Source of the DNA: Acinetobacter boissieri
GTDB taxonomy: Bacteria > Pseudomonadota > Gammaproteobacteria > Pseudomonadales > Moraxellaceae
Assembly (NCBI RefSeq): GCF_900096955.1
Contig: NZ_FMYL01000007.1
Location: forward strand, 124,001-188,000
DNA: 64,000 bases
Direction: 5' to 3'
Shown one piece after another: positions 36,401 through 47,139 of the stretch; position 1 is the first letter of the stretch, and every line of letters begins with the position of its first letter. The notes beneath the pieces are model-generated. The model was given only the letters and a program-made list of their open reading frames with translations. It was not told the DNA's origin and did not search any database. The translations under genes and the position numbers were made by a program.

Positions 36401-36991
36401 TTATGGCTGTTTCAAAAAAGGCCATGCTGCTCTTAAATAAATCACCATAGACCATAAGGTCAAAATGACGGCTGCATATAAAATAATATACGCTAAAATA
36501 TCTAATGGTTGCCAGTTGAGTAAAAATACACTAATTGAAATCATTTGAAATGCAGTTTTATATTTACCGACCGTAGACACTGCAACATTGGTACGTGCAC
36601 CAAGCTCTGCCATCCATTCACGCAAAGCAGATACTGTAATTTCACGAGAAATAATCACAATGGCTGCAAATGCCATTAAAATTGTGGGTTTCCACTGCAC
36701 CAACATAATTAAAGCCGCTACAACCATGAGTTTATCTGCAACAGGGTCTAAAAAGCGCCCAAAAGCAGAGCTCTGATTCAATACTCGTGCTAAATAGCCA
36801 TCAAACCAATCGGTAATTGCGGCTAAAATAAAAATTGAAGTGAGTAAAGCATGGCGAAAAACAATGGTATGTTCACTACCGTGTACCCCAATTACAGGGG
36901 GCCAATACGCAATCAGTAAAAAAACGGGGATTAATCCAATCCTTGCGATGGTCAACACATTTGGAATATTCAGGATCTGCCCTGTACTCAT
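36401..36991 (-). CDS. pgsA: CDP-diacylglycerol-glycerol-3-phosphate 3-phosphatidyltransferase PgsA
   Basis: 196 residues and several membrane helices. The CDP-alcohol phosphotransferase signature D-x2-DG-x2-AR-x8-G-x3-D-x3-D is complete: D61, D64, G65, A68, R69, G78, D82, D86. The N-terminus ILNIPNVLTIARIGLIPVFL is typical. It makes phosphatidylglycerophosphate for anionic phospholipids. uvrC upstream and pgsA downstream is a common gammaproteobacterial order. Confidence 0.95.
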   Translation of the reverse strand: MSTGQILNIPNVLTIARIGLIPVFLLIAYWPPVIGVHGSEHTIVFRHALLTSIFILAAITDWFDGYLARVLNQSSAFGRFLDPVADKLMVVAALIMLVQWKPTILMAFAAIVIISREITVSALREWMAELGARTNVAVSTVGKYKTAFQMISISVFLLNWQPLDILAYIILYAAVILTLWSMVIYLRAAWPFLKQP

Positions 36992-37136
36992 GATCTACTC
37001 GCCACCTTGCTTAGCCAATTGTGTGTACAATCCCATTAGACAAAATAAATTGTATCTAAATATGATGCCACTTTATACGAAATCACAAGCACTGTCGACC
37101 ATGAAAGTTAACCGAATGTGTTTGCAGTAACCATCT

Positions 37137-38936
37137 TTACTCATGTAATACCTTATAAATAGTTCTTGCCATCATTGCACCAATACCAGATACACCTGTG
37201 AGCTCTTTTTCAGAGGCTTTTAGTACCCCTTGTATGCCACCAAAGTGTGTGAGTAAATCACGGCGACGCTTTTGGCCTAAACCAGGAATCACCTCTAGTA
37301 CTGAGCCTGCACGGCGTTTATCTCGCTTCGCACGGTGTTTGGTAATCGCAAAACGATGGGCTTCATCACGTACTTGTTGAATTAAATGCAATGCTTTACT
37401 GTCTTCAGGTAACTGTATTTTTTCACCATTGGTAAAATGTAGGGTTTCTAAACCCGGTTTTCGACCTTCGCCTTTTGACACCCCAACCATAAAGGCCTCT
37501 AAATTCAGATCTTGCATTACCTCCATGGCCATATGGAGTTGCCCTTTACCACCATCTATGAGTAATAAGTCAGGTAACATGGCTTTTTTATAACGGCGAG
37601 TCAGTGCTTGACGCATAGCAGCATAGTCATCTCCGGCTTGAATATCTTCAATGTCAAACTGGCGATAATCTCGCTTACGCATTCCCCCTTGGTCAAATAC
37701 CACACAAGATGCAACCGTGGCCTCACCCATGGTATGACTAATATCAAAACACTCAATACGATCTATACTACGCTCAAGTAACTGCTGTAACTGATAAAAT
37801 CGTTCATGTAGCTCTAAATGATTGCTCAATTGACCTTTAATGGCATGCTCTACATTCATTTGAGCCAGTTGTAACCATTCAGCACGTGTTTCTCGGACAC
37901 TTGATTTAATATGTATACGCTTGTCTAAACTTTGAGAAAGGGCCTGTTCAAGCTGTGTTTGGTCGGGTAAGGTTTGATTAACAATTAACTCTTGTGGTAC
38001 TTCATCTGCCACTTGAAAGTAAAAGTTCGCCATAAAGTCACTGAGCATTTGCCCAAGATCATCACTCAACATGTCTGGAAAATAGCTTTTTCCACCTAAC
38101 ATACGGCCATTACGTACGTGCATAACTTGTACGCATGTTACCCCTGCAAGATGAGAAATGGCTAAAATATCGGCTTCGCCTTTGACTTTGTAGACCGCTT
38201 GTTGTGCAGATACTTCACGTAACAAACTTAAACGATCTCTATAAAATACCGCTTTTTCAAATTCGAGCTTTTCTGCCGCCTGTTCCATCTGTTCAATCAG
38301 CTCTTGATTCAGCGCTTTAGTATTACCTTGCAAAAACTGTATTGAATTATCGACATCGTGCTTGTAGCTTTCAGGCGTCACTAAGCCCACACATGGAGCA
38401 GTACAACGTTTAATTTGATACTGCAAACATGGGCGTTTGCGTTGTGCAAAATAACTATTTTCGCATTGCCGAACATTAAAAAGCTTTTGTAAAGTTAACA
38501 ACATATCCTTAGCGGCATACGCGCTTGGGTAGGGCCCAAAAAAACGCCCCACTTGATGTCGTCCTTTGCCTCGTCCACTGGCAATGCGTGGGTAAGGTTT
38601 ATCTGTAGACACGTAAATATAAACGTATGATTTATCATCTCTGAGTAAAATATTATACTGTGGCCGATGTAACTTAATTAGATTTTGTTCTAACAATAAA
38701 GCTTCAGTTTCAGAACGTACAATGATCGTTTCAATGTCACGAATTCGGGCAACCAAAGCTTTGGTTTTAGGGTGATCAATGGTTTTAACAAAATAATTAG
38801 AAACACGGTTTTTTAAGTTTTTTGCTTTACCAACGTACAACAGCTCGCCATGTTCACCGAGCATTTTGTACACGCCAGGCAGTTGAGTCATGTGATGAAG
38901 TATTGTTTGAACATGTGCACTGATATTTGGATTCAC
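37137..38936 (-). CDS. uvrC: excinuclease ABC subunit C
   Basis: 599 residues from a GTG at 38936 with AGAAGG six bases upstream; the frame extends to a TTG at 38993, which would overlap pdxJ and has no site. The GIY-YIG nuclease domain ([21 protein letters not shown]) makes the 3' incision; the UVR motif (about 205-235) binds UvrB; the RNase H-like C-terminal nuclease ([33 protein letters not shown]) makes the 5' incision; two helix-hairpin-helix motifs end the protein ([19 protein letters not shown]). Nucleotide excision repair. Confidence 0.96.
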   Translation of the reverse strand: MNPNISAHVQTILHHMTQLPGVYKMLGEHGELLYVGKAKNLKNRVSNYFVKTIDHPKTKALVARIRDIETIIVRSETEALLLEQNLIKLHRPQYNILLRDDKSYVYIYVSTDKPYPRIASGRGKGRHQVGRFFGPYPSAYAAKDMLLTLQKLFNVRQCENSYFAQRKRPCLQYQIKRCTAPCVGLVTPESYKHDVDNSIQFLQGNTKALNQELIEQMEQAAEKLEFEKAVFYRDRLSLLREVSAQQAVYKVKGEADILAISHLAGVTCVQVMHVRNGRMLGGKSYFPDMLSDDLGQMLSDFMANFYFQVADEVPQELIVNQTLPDQTQLEQALSQSLDKRIHIKSSVRETRAEWLQLAQMNVEHAIKGQLSNHLELHERFYQLQQLLERSIDRIECFDISHTMGEATVASCVVFDQGGMRKRDYRQFDIEDIQAGDDYAAMRQALTRRYKKAMLPDLLLIDGGKGQLHMAMEVMQDLNLEAFMVGVSKGEGRKPGLETLHFTNGEKIQLPEDSKALHLIQQVRDEAHRFAITKHRAKRDKRRAGSVLEVIPGLGQKRRRDLLTHFGGIQGVLKASEKELTGVSGIGAMMARTIYKVLHE

Positions 38937-38970
38937 GCCTTGCCTTCTTTTACCAATTAAACTTTTTAAT

Positions 38971-39699
38971 TCAATACTTACTACATATCTCAATATATCT
39001 ATTAAGCACTTCTTTTAGTCCATACTGTATACATTCAATCGTAAATGCATGTCCTATCGAAACCTCACTAATACTGCAACAACTTAATAAATTTTCCAAA
39101 TTATCTAAATTAAGATCATGTCCAGCATTCACAATCATTCCTTCCTCTTGCGCAGCTAAACACGTATTCACTATGGCTTGAGTCGCACTATCTATTTCAC
39201 TCTTTATCTTTCTACTTGCATAATATTCGGTATATATTTCAACAGCATCAACGTCAAATTTCTTAGCTAACTTAGCATCTTCTAGATGAGGTTCAATAAA
39301 TAGTGTTAATCGTGTGGGAACCTCTCGTATTTCTTGTATTAACGGTTTTAAAATAGATGAATCTGTTAAATCCCACCCATGATCTGATGTGAGTTGCGTT
39401 GATGAGTCTGGAACCAATGTACATTGATGAGGAGAAACATCTTTTATAAGATCAAGAAACGCTCTATCTGGATAACCTTCTACATTTAACTCCGCGTTAG
39501 GATACCTTTTTAATATTTTTGAAATGGTATAGACGTCCTCATACTTAATATGTCTTTGATCTGGCCTTGGATGAACAGTAATACCACCCACACCAAGCTT
39601 TAATATTTGCTCTACAAACTCGCCTAAGTCTGGAAAATTAGTCCCTCTTGAATTTCTAATTAAAGCGATTTTATTTACATTAATACTTAATCTGGCCAT
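38971..39699 (-). CDS. pdxJ: pyridoxine 5'-phosphate synthase PdxJ, Bacteroidota-type
   Basis: 242 residues. It condenses 3-amino-2-oxopropyl phosphate with deoxyxylulose 5-phosphate to make pyridoxine 5'-phosphate. Active-site segments are visible: [54 protein letters not shown] and VSIGHAFT. The forms HPRPD.RHI and NVEGYP, rather than HLREDRRHI and NLEM of E. coli PdxJ, are those I recall from Bacteroidota. Acinetobacter normally has a proteobacterial pdxJ beside recO, so this is likely a second, acquired copy. The gene is more AT-rich than uvrC and shares no operon with vitamin B6 genes. Confidence 0.82.
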   Translation of the reverse strand: MARLSINVNKIALIRNSRGTNFPDLGEFVEQILKLGVGGITVHPRPDQRHIKYEDVYTISKILKRYPNAELNVEGYPDRAFLDLIKDVSPHQCTLVPDSSTQLTSDHGWDLTDSSILKPLIQEIREVPTRLTLFIEPHLEDAKLAKKFDVDAVEIYTEYYASRKIKSEIDSATQAIVNTCLAAQEEGMIVNAGHDLNLDNLENLLSCCSISEVSIGHAFTIECIQYGLKEVLNRYIEICSKY

Positions 39700-39987
39700 C
39701 TACATTAATCCAAATATGTTCAACCGAGAGGATATTTCATCATTTAATTTTTAATCGAATACTGTCTATATCTTCAAAGCACCTACCATATAAAAATGTA
39801 TCAATTGCTTTAAATACCACTTGCCACAATACAATCTATCAGATTTACACTAAAATATAGCCACTCTACATTTTAAACCCATACAATACAGACAAAACCG
39901 ACAGGTTCAGTTATCTTAAAGTAAATACTCTTTTCACTAAATTTTACAATGACATGTAGTCAAACACATACTCAAGGAGATAAGGGC

Positions 39988-42036
39988 ATGATTTATAACG
40001 GCCCTGCGGTCAGCATACAACGATTAGAACATGATATTGCAGCACTGCGCTTTAAAGCACCACAGGGTAATACCCCACTTTTTCATTACGATTTTTTTAA
40101 TGACTTAGACATAGCACTTAATTCTCTTGATAACGAACGCAATATTTCAGGGTTACTTTTATTAGATTTAGAATGCCCTCCTGCCACAATGTGTCAGTAT
40201 TATCAGCAACAGTTACAACAGCAACATATTGAAGACCTATTTGCCCATGCTCAAACACAGCTTAACCGTATTGAAGACTATACCTTTCCAACTGTCGCTT
40301 TAATCGAACAGTATACCTTTGGCCCGATGGCTGAAATTGCTTTATGCTGTGACTACCGTATGACTTGCCCGCAAGCTCGCATGTTTTTTGCTGCACACAC
40401 CTTTGGTCAAAGCTCGGCACTCGGTGCAAGTGTTCGCTTACCTAGACTTATTGGACTTGAACACGCCATAACAACGCTACAAAATAATACGCCATTTAAT
40501 ACCATTAGTTTACGTACTATAGGGCTTGCAGATGCTCAGATATCTACAAACAATATTCTAAACAGCGCTATACAGTATGTGCAATTAAAACAACAACAAC
40601 CTAAACCGTTATATAAAGTTCAACCAACAAAACTCACACGAATTGCACAGTTTATGGTGTTTGAGCAAGCAAGAGCATTGACCTACCAACAGAAATCACA
40701 TGTTCACTACCCTGCTTATAAAATTTTACTCGATACTCTCGAACAATCTGTAAATAGCAGTCGTGTAGAAGCGCAACAATTCGAGTTACAGGCATATATA
40801 AAAATAAATAACCTTTGGCAAACCCCACAATTAACAATACAAGCATGTTCGCAATATATAACAGATCAAGCCATGCCACCTCAGTTACAACATGTCGCCA
40901 CTGTCGTGAACAGTTATCAGCCATGGATAACAGATCTTCTTCAGCATGACTTACAGGTGCATATTGCAGATACAGGGCAAGACTTCGACTACAACACTTT
41001 CAATCAGGCCCTTGAGCAATCCACTATAGATTTAAAAACATCTGCCATTAAATATTCTCGCTATAATCCATTGAGTCATGACATTCAATGTGTCTTTGAT
41101 TTGGTTGCAGAAAATATCAATACAAAAGTTATTCGCTTAAATCAGTTACAACAACAGCTAGATACAAACTGCATCATACTTGTTGAAAGTCCTATGATTT
41201 CTGCACAAAATTTAGCAGAGCAACTTGAGCAACCAGAACACGTGCTGGTCATGCATCAGATGACCAGCCTACACAGCAAGCCGTTGGTCGAGCTTGTTGC
41301 GCATAGCAAAGCTAATCAAAATACAGTCACCTTAGCACACCACCACTTACAACAACTCGGGAAAATGCCGCTTTTAGTTAATCCAAAAGCAGGTTTATTT
41401 AGCCAACATATTTTAGCGGCTTATGTCTCGGTTTTATCTGAACTGATCGATGACGGTATAGATTTTGCCGTTATTGATACTGCGATGCAAAATTTTGGAT
41501 TTTTAGAAGGCCCTGCAAAATTGCTTGATCGCATTGGTCTCAAACAGTATGTCTATATTGAGAAAGCACGATATGGCAAGCAAGCAAGTATTCCCAAATG
41601 TATTCAATACATGGTTGATCAAGGGCACTTCGGTCAAACACACGACTTTGGATTTTATCGCTACGACAACAGCACACAAACGGCTAGAACCAATCATATA
41701 ATATATGATTTATTATATAGTGAGCAGCCGTTTCATGTGATGGAAGATCAAGATATTGTTGACCGTTTCCTCATCGCTTTATGCCATGCCACATTACAAG
41801 CGATCAATGAAGGCATGGTCAAAGATGCGCAACAAGCAGACTTGGCATTAGTCCATGGCTTTGGTTTTCCTGACTTTTATGTTGGACCATGCTATTACAT
41901 ACAACATATTGGTTTTGCAGAATATATTGCACTATGCAACCGACATGCTCATCTTGGTGAAACATATCATGTACCTAAAAAAATTAAAAACATGTTAGCA
42001 ACCCAACAATTTTTTTATACTCAGGGAGTGGTTTAA
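39988..42036 (+). CDS. FadB-like multifunctional protein with degenerate active sites
   Basis: 682 residues from the ATG at 39988 (AAGGAG eight bases upstream). The layout follows FadB: a crotonase-like N-terminal half, then a hydroxyacyl-CoA dehydrogenase-like half. Crotonase Glu119 is kept (E116 in GPMAEIALCCDYR), but the second Glu (LPETKLG in E. coli) is lost: the segment reads FAAHTFG. The NAD-binding GxGxxG is absent (VATVVNSYQPW). The dehydrogenase His survives in SLHSKPLVE, while the catalytic Asn of FFVNRVLFP is replaced (LFSQHILAA). The frame is intact and coupled to a similarly degenerate thiolase. Beta-oxidation activity is doubtful. Confidence 0.8.
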   Translation: MIYNGPAVSIQRLEHDIAALRFKAPQGNTPLFHYDFFNDLDIALNSLDNERNISGLLLLDLECPPATMCQYYQQQLQQQHIEDLFAHAQTQLNRIEDYTFPTVALIEQYTFGPMAEIALCCDYRMTCPQARMFFAAHTFGQSSALGASVRLPRLIGLEHAITTLQNNTPFNTISLRTIGLADAQISTNNILNSAIQYVQLKQQQPKPLYKVQPTKLTRIAQFMVFEQARALTYQQKSHVHYPAYKILLDTLEQSVNSSRVEAQQFELQAYIKINNLWQTPQLTIQACSQYITDQAMPPQLQHVATVVNSYQPWITDLLQHDLQVHIADTGQDFDYNTFNQALEQSTIDLKTSAIKYSRYNPLSHDIQCVFDLVAENINTKVIRLNQLQQQLDTNCIILVESPMISAQNLAEQLEQPEHVLVMHQMTSLHSKPLVELVAHSKANQNTVTLAHHHLQQLGKMPLLVNPKAGLFSQHILAAYVSVLSELIDDGIDFAVIDTAMQNFGFLEGPAKLLDRIGLKQYVYIEKARYGKQASIPKCIQYMVDQGHFGQTHDFGFYRYDNSTQTARTNHIIYDLLYSEQPFHVMEDQDIVDRFLIALCHATLQAINEGMVKDAQQADLALVHGFGFPDFYVGPCYYIQHIGFAEYIALCNRHAHLGETYHVPKKIKNMLATQQFFYTQGVV

Positions 42037-42037
42037 A

Positions 42038-43204
42038 ATGTCAAAAATCAAACCACATGACGTTGTCATTGTCGACTGTGCCCGCAGTGCAATTACACCT
42101 GCACATCATGGACAATTCCAACAGCTACACCCAGAGCAACTCGGTGCTAGACTACTTGCTTCACTTTTGCAACGTCATACTTTTGACCGAAATGACATAG
42201 ATGGCTTAATTCTTGGCTGTGCATATCCAGAACAACAACAAAGTCAAAATATTGCACGGCGTATTGGTTTATTAACACAGCTCCCTGTAGAGGTTCCTGC
42301 ACATTGTATTAGTGCGTTTACAGGCTCATCAATGCAAGCCTTACACCATGCCACAGCACAAATTATGGCCGCACAAGCACAGGTTTTTTTACTTGGTGGG
42401 CTAGAGCATGTCCGACCAAAAACATCTGAAACCCTCGCATGTAATGAAGCAAGTAAATTTTACCCATCTATGGCACAGCACAGTGCTTATAGCCATGATT
42501 TACTGGCTAAAATGTACGATATCAGCAAAGAAGAACAAGATGAAATGGCATTTGCTTCACATCAAAAAGTACAGCTTGCACAGCAAAGGGGTTTATTTAA
42601 ATCGCAAATCATTGCCTTAGAAGGACAATTAAGTGATGGCACAGCCAGCATATGTACAGAAGATACGTATACTCATACCGACCTCGCCTTATCCGACATA
42701 AAACAACATACGCCAATATCAGATCTACCACATGCCAGTTTTAGTTTGGGTAACAGTGCGCTTCCTGCCAGTGGGGCTTCAGGTATGCTCGTTATGTCGC
42801 AACACTATGCACAGCAATGTGGTTTAAAAGCACGAGCAGTCATTCGAGCCAATACAGTTGCAAGCTGTGACCCTGCAATATCACCGTTTGCACTAGTATC
42901 TGCAACACAAAAAGCACTCAACAAAGCCAATATGACAGCTAAAGACATACAACAATTTGAAATACATGAAGCGTCTGCAAGCCAATATCTAACCGCTATA
43001 CGTGCTCTAGACATTTCAAAACAACAAGATTGTATTAACTCATATGGTGGTGCAATCGCTTTAGGGGATGCCAGTGGCGCAACAGGATTACAGCTAATCA
43101 CATCTCTACTGCATGCAATGGAACAACATGACCGTCAATTTGGGCTAGCCAGCTTAGCAATACCTTTGGGTCAAGGCATGTGTACAATCATTGAACGTAT
43201 ATAA
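42038..43204 (+). CDS. thiolase (FadA)-like protein lacking catalytic residues
   Basis: 388 residues, aligning end to end with E. coli FadA. All four thiolase catalytic positions are changed: the nucleophile Cys of RLCGSS is Thr95 (AFTGSS), Asn of NEAF is His310 (IHEAS), His of GHP is Asp344 (GGAIALGDASG) and the second Cys (MCIGLGQG) is Ala374 (LAIPLGQG). Structural segments survive (GSSMQALHHA, LGGLEHV, GGAIALG, PLGQGM). It starts one base after the FadB-like stop, so the two are probably made in a fixed ratio, as true FadB and FadA are. The function is unknown; thiolytic activity is unlikely. Confidence 0.82.
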   Translation: MSKIKPHDVVIVDCARSAITPAHHGQFQQLHPEQLGARLLASLLQRHTFDRNDIDGLILGCAYPEQQQSQNIARRIGLLTQLPVEVPAHCISAFTGSSMQALHHATAQIMAAQAQVFLLGGLEHVRPKTSETLACNEASKFYPSMAQHSAYSHDLLAKMYDISKEEQDEMAFASHQKVQLAQQRGLFKSQIIALEGQLSDGTASICTEDTYTHTDLALSDIKQHTPISDLPHASFSLGNSALPASGASGMLVMSQHYAQQCGLKARAVIRANTVASCDPAISPFALVSATQKALNKANMTAKDIQQFEIHEASASQYLTAIRALDISKQQDCINSYGGAIALGDASGATGLQLITSLLHAMEQHDRQFGLASLAIPLGQGMCTIIERI

Positions 43205-43309
43205 TCATTACGAATCATCATTATTGGTATGGTAGTACATTTAAAGCTTGCCTTTTTAAAATGTACCACCATGTATACAACGATCAATTTAACATTATTG
43301 GGGAAAAAA

Positions 43310-43975
43310 ATGCGTGTAGATATTTGGTCAGATGTAGTCTGTCCATTTTGTTATATTGCAAAAAAACGATTAGAACGCGTTGCAAGTGAAATGCAAGAGC
43401 CTTTAGAGATTTATTGGCACAGCTTCCAATTAGACCCAGATGCACCTACATCACACCAGTCATCAAACAGTGAACGCTTGGCAATAAAATATCAACGTAG
43501 TGTTGAAGATATTGAACAAATGCAAAGACAAATTGCAACCATGGCAGCAGAAGAAGGCATTGATTTTCAATGGCAAAAAGCCAATTCGGGCAATAGTTTT
43601 AACGCACACCGTGTGATTCACTTAGCACAAAGTAAACACTTGGGTTCAGAAGCACAAGAAGCATTTTTTAAAGCGTATATGACCGAAGGACTGGCGATTG
43701 GTGAACGAGAAGTTCTTGATGAAATTGCTTCTCGAATTGGCTTAGAGCATGGTGAAGTCGAAGATGTTTTAGACTCCAATGCTTTTGCTGATTTTGTTAA
43801 ATATGATGAAGAAATGGCACGAGAGAAATTAAATATCACTGCTGTACCATTTTTTGTATTTGACCAACGTGTCGCTTTAGCGGGCGCACAACCGGCTCAA
43901 GTATTACAAGATGTGATTACCAAAGTACGCCTTGATCAAGCCAATGCAGAAAACACACCACCAGAAGCAGAATGA
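43310..43975 (+). CDS. DsbA-family oxidoreductase, FrnE-like
   Basis: 221 residues from the ATG at 43310 (GGGGA upstream). A thioredoxin fold with the CPFC active site at C11-C14 (IWSDVVCPFCYIAKKRLE), a large helical insertion (about 65-170) and the cis-Pro loop TAVPFFVFD. No signal peptide, so it is cytoplasmic, as usual for FrnE. FrnE-like proteins have disulfide isomerase or oxidoreductase activity and are linked to oxidative stress tolerance. Related HCCA isomerases share the fold but usually lack the CxxC pair seen here. Confidence 0.88.
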   Translation: MRVDIWSDVVCPFCYIAKKRLERVASEMQEPLEIYWHSFQLDPDAPTSHQSSNSERLAIKYQRSVEDIEQMQRQIATMAAEEGIDFQWQKANSGNSFNAHRVIHLAQSKHLGSEAQEAFFKAYMTEGLAIGEREVLDEIASRIGLEHGEVEDVLDSNAFADFVKYDEEMAREKLNITAVPFFVFDQRVALAGAQPAQVLQDVITKVRLDQANAENTPPEAE

Positions 43976-44192
43976 TTTTTTGGGCGACTTTATAGTCGCT
44001 CACGCTTTAACATAAATAATAAAATTTCTGAGAAATATAATATGCTCAAAATAATATACCGACAATTTGAACTTACCTTATAATATAGCCATATAAAATC
44101 AGGTTAAATTAATCAGACATTTAAAGATCTTTTCAGCTTATTTTAAGTATAGCGTAGACAATCATGTACGATGAACTTGCTAAAGAACAACC

Positions 44193-45128
44193 GTGGCTCA
44201 ACTCTGTAAAGATACTCGTGGTGCAATGCTCGTTATTCCTTGTGTTTTAGGATATACACTCTGCACAATAATATATTTTTCAAATACTTATACATGGGTA
44301 GCATCTTCTCATGCGCAGAATTGTTCAAGCCAAAAGAAAAAGCATCATCTTCTAAAGCCAGCACCTATTCAAAAAACAACTTTACCCCCACCCCCAGATA
44401 CACCAGAATATGTATTAGGGTTTGACCCCTACTCTCCCGAGTTTGCAAATGAACTGATGGCAGTATTTAGTCAGGACTCTTTAGCAACACGGCTCAATAA
44501 AAATGAAAAATCACATCCTAAAGTCCGTACACTTGGCATACCTAAGAAAAAAACACTGAACAAAAAGGCCACTAAAGCCAAAGAAAAGTTATGGATTGGT
44601 CAAGTTCTGCAAGATGTTTCTAAGATTTTACCTTTTCAAAGTAATTTAGATTTAGGCTCTAACTCAACTTCAGATGTTTATGTACAGTTAAGTGCGGCTA
44701 AAAGTTGGCCTTTATTTGCAAATTGGAATCTAGACACCAGTCAAACCTTTCGTTATGGTGCACAGAGTAAAAATTATTCTGAAACAGACTTTAACTTTTC
44801 ACAAAAAAGTAACAGCGCCGAACTCATGGCCAATCAACTCTCTGTGATTAAGACATACGAGTCACAATATAATTGGAATGATAAACTGTTTATGAAACAA
44901 AAGTTATGGCTAGATCACCAGCTTACTTACGGTTTATATACTAGTGGTACCTATAACAAAGATAAAAAAGAACTCGAAATACAAAGTTGGGGGCCATACT
45001 TAGGTTGGCGTTTGCCACTATGGCGAACATGGTTATATTTAGACAATGATGTTTCTTATTATAAAGATAGCACCGCAACAGATGGTTATAGCTTCAATGT
45101 AAATTTACAGCTTGAAGCTATATTTTAA
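44193..45128 (+). CDS. hypothetical exported protein, probable outer-membrane beta-barrel
   Basis: 311 residues from a GTG at 44193; an ATG at 44226 gives a plausible signal sequence (LVIPCVLGYTLCTIIYF) and may be the real start. After a Pro-rich, Lys-rich linker (about 45-135) comes a C-terminal half with alternating hydrophobic strands (SDVYVQLSAAKSWPLFANWNL, TFRYGAQSKN, WLYLDNDVSYY) and a terminal Phe, the usual outer-membrane insertion signal. I do not recognise the family. It ends at a strong terminator and appears monocistronic. Confidence 0.6.
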   Translation: MAQLCKDTRGAMLVIPCVLGYTLCTIIYFSNTYTWVASSHAQNCSSQKKKHHLLKPAPIQKTTLPPPPDTPEYVLGFDPYSPEFANELMAVFSQDSLATRLNKNEKSHPKVRTLGIPKKKTLNKKATKAKEKLWIGQVLQDVSKILPFQSNLDLGSNSTSDVYVQLSAAKSWPLFANWNLDTSQTFRYGAQSKNYSETDFNFSQKSNSAELMANQLSVIKTYESQYNWNDKLFMKQKLWLDHQLTYGLYTSGTYNKDKKELEIQSWGPYLGWRLPLWRTWLYLDNDVSYYKDSTATDGYSFNVNLQLEAIF

Positions 45129-45130
45129 AC

Positions 45131-45160
45131 AACCAAAAGGCTTATCAAAAGCCTTTTGGT
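45131..45160. terminator. bidirectional terminator between the barrel gene and htpG
   Basis: ACCAAAAGGCTT and AAAGCCTTTTGGT arms around a short loop, symmetrical on the two strands. Confidence 0.85.
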
Positions 45161-45175
45161 TTAAAAGACTCGTTA

Positions 45176-47098
45176 TTATTTCACTAACAAGCTATTAATA
45201 CGCTTTACATATGCAGCAGGGTCTTCTGGTAAGCCACCTTCTGCAATAACAGCTTGATCAAAAATGACATTAGCTAAATCATCAAACTGTACTGTTTCTG
45301 CCAGTTTTTTTACCAATGGGTGCTCAGGATTAATTTCGAGCGTTGGTTTCATATCTGGTACAGCTTGACCTGCTTGTTTTAGCATACGTGCCAACTGTGG
45401 TGATAACTCACCTTCATTGGTCACAAGACATGCAGGTGAATCAACCAAACGAGTCGTTACACGTACATCCTTGGTTTTGTCTTTTAATGCTTCTGTTAAC
45501 TTATCAACTACAGGTTTAAATTCTGCTTGAGCTTGTTCAAGTGCTTTTTTCTCTTCAGCATCTTGCAAATCACCTAAATCAACGGCACCTTTAGCAATAC
45601 TTTGCATGACCACGCCGTCAAACTCATGCACAAAATTCATTGCCCATTCATCTACACGATCAGCCATGAGTAATACTTCAATGCCTTTTTTCTTAAACAA
45701 CTCTAGCTGTGGTGAGTTTTTAGCGGCCAGTAAGCTGTCTGCAGTCACATAGTAAATGGCTTTTTGGCCATCTTTCATACGTGCTTTATAATCGGCCAAT
45801 GACGTTGTAATATCTTCATTGGTTGATGTTGCAAAACGTAGAATTTTTAAAATACGGTCACGGTTACCTGTATCTTCACCTAAACCTTCTTTCAGTACCG
45901 AACCAAATTCAGCATAGAATTGCTTGAATTTTTCTTGGTCTTTTTCATCTTCCGATTTTGCTAAGCCATCAATTAGCGTTAAAATACGGCGTGCATTCCC
46001 TTCACGAATGAGTTTAACATCACGGCTTTCTTGAAGAAGCTCACGGCTCACATTTAATGGTAAATCTGCACTATCTACAACACCTTGCACAAAACGTAAA
46101 TAGTTCGGAATCAGATTATCTGCATCGTCCATAATAAAGACGCGTTTCACATACAGCTTAATGCCTGCTTTGGCTTCTCGTGTAAAAATATCATGGGGTG
46201 CTTTACTCGGAATATACAACAGTTGCGTATATTCAGTATTGCCTTCAACACGGTTATGCGACCAAGCCAACGGTTCATCATATGCATGGGTTAAGTTTTT
46301 ATAAAACTCAACATATTGCTCATCTGTCACTTCGCTTTTACTGCGTGTCCACAATGCACTGGCTGAGTTAATCGCTTCCCATTCATCTGTTTTGACCATT
46401 TGACCGCCTGTTGGTGTTTCACCTTCAGCAACCTCTTCCTCTTGCCATACTTCTTTTTGCATTTGAATTGGCAGGCTAATATGGTCTGAGTATTTATTTA
46501 CAATCTGCTTTACTTTTTGCGATTGTAAGTAGTCCAGAGCATCTTCACGCAGATGTAAAATGATATCTGTTCCACGTGAAGCCTTTGTGATTTGCTCTAC
46601 TTCAAAATCACCAGTACCACCACTGGTCCAACGTACAGATTGGCCTTCTTCAGCACCTGCACGGCGTGATTCAACCACGATTTTATCTGCAACAATAAAA
46701 CCTGAATAAAAACCTACACCAAATTGACCAATTAACTGAGCGTCAGATTTTTGATCACCTGTAAGTTTAGACATAAAGTCTTTTGTGCCAGACTTTGCAA
46801 TCGTACCCAAGTTATCAATGGCTTCTTGTTCTGTTAAACCAATACCATTGTCTGAAATAGTTATGGTTTTATTGATATCATCTAAAGCAATACGAACATG
46901 CACATCAGGGTCGTTTTCATATAACTCTGGATGATTAATCCCTTCAAAACGCAATTTATCACAAGCGTCTGATGCATTAGAAACCAACTCTCTGAGGAAA
47001 ATCTCAGGGTTTGAATATAAAGAATGCGTTACTAGGTGCAGTAACTGCGACACTTCAGCTTGAAAGCTATAATTTTGTGAAGATTTTTGATCGCTCAT
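45176..47098 (-). CDS. htpG: chaperone HtpG (bacterial Hsp90)
   Basis: 640 residues from the second of two adjacent ATGs (GAGG seven bases upstream). The GHKL ATPase domain has [21 protein letters not shown], the DNGIG motif ([13 protein letters not shown]) and [15 protein letters not shown]; the middle and dimerisation domains follow ([12 protein letters not shown]). It remodels client proteins in heat and stress. A heat-shock-type promoter is visible about 45 bases upstream, so induction by RpoH is expected. Confidence 0.97.
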   Translation of the reverse strand: MSDQKSSQNYSFQAEVSQLLHLVTHSLYSNPEIFLRELVSNASDACDKLRFEGINHPELYENDPDVHVRIALDDINKTITISDNGIGLTEQEAIDNLGTIAKSGTKDFMSKLTGDQKSDAQLIGQFGVGFYSGFIVADKIVVESRRAGAEEGQSVRWTSGGTGDFEVEQITKASRGTDIILHLREDALDYLQSQKVKQIVNKYSDHISLPIQMQKEVWQEEEVAEGETPTGGQMVKTDEWEAINSASALWTRSKSEVTDEQYVEFYKNLTHAYDEPLAWSHNRVEGNTEYTQLLYIPSKAPHDIFTREAKAGIKLYVKRVFIMDDADNLIPNYLRFVQGVVDSADLPLNVSRELLQESRDVKLIREGNARRILTLIDGLAKSEDEKDQEKFKQFYAEFGSVLKEGLGEDTGNRDRILKILRFATSTNEDITTSLADYKARMKDGQKAIYYVTADSLLAAKNSPQLELFKKKGIEVLLMADRVDEWAMNFVHEFDGVVMQSIAKGAVDLGDLQDAEEKKALEQAQAEFKPVVDKLTEALKDKTKDVRVTTRLVDSPACLVTNEGELSPQLARMLKQAGQAVPDMKPTLEINPEHPLVKKLAETVQFDDLANVIFDQAVIAEGGLPEDPAAYVKRINSLLVK

Positions 47099-47139
47099 CA
47101 TCTTTCCTCGATTCTGTGATTTATTGTAAAGATGTCTTT

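Noticed and set aside
38937..38993. Longer uvrC starting at a TTG and overlapping pdxJ
   Set aside because: The GTG at 38936 has an AGAAGG site at ideal distance; the TTG has none and would force a 23-base overlap.
43981..44000. GCGACT-TTAT-AGTCGC hairpin after the FrnE-like gene
   Set aside because: A good short stem but no T run downstream on the plus strand, so it was not called a terminator.
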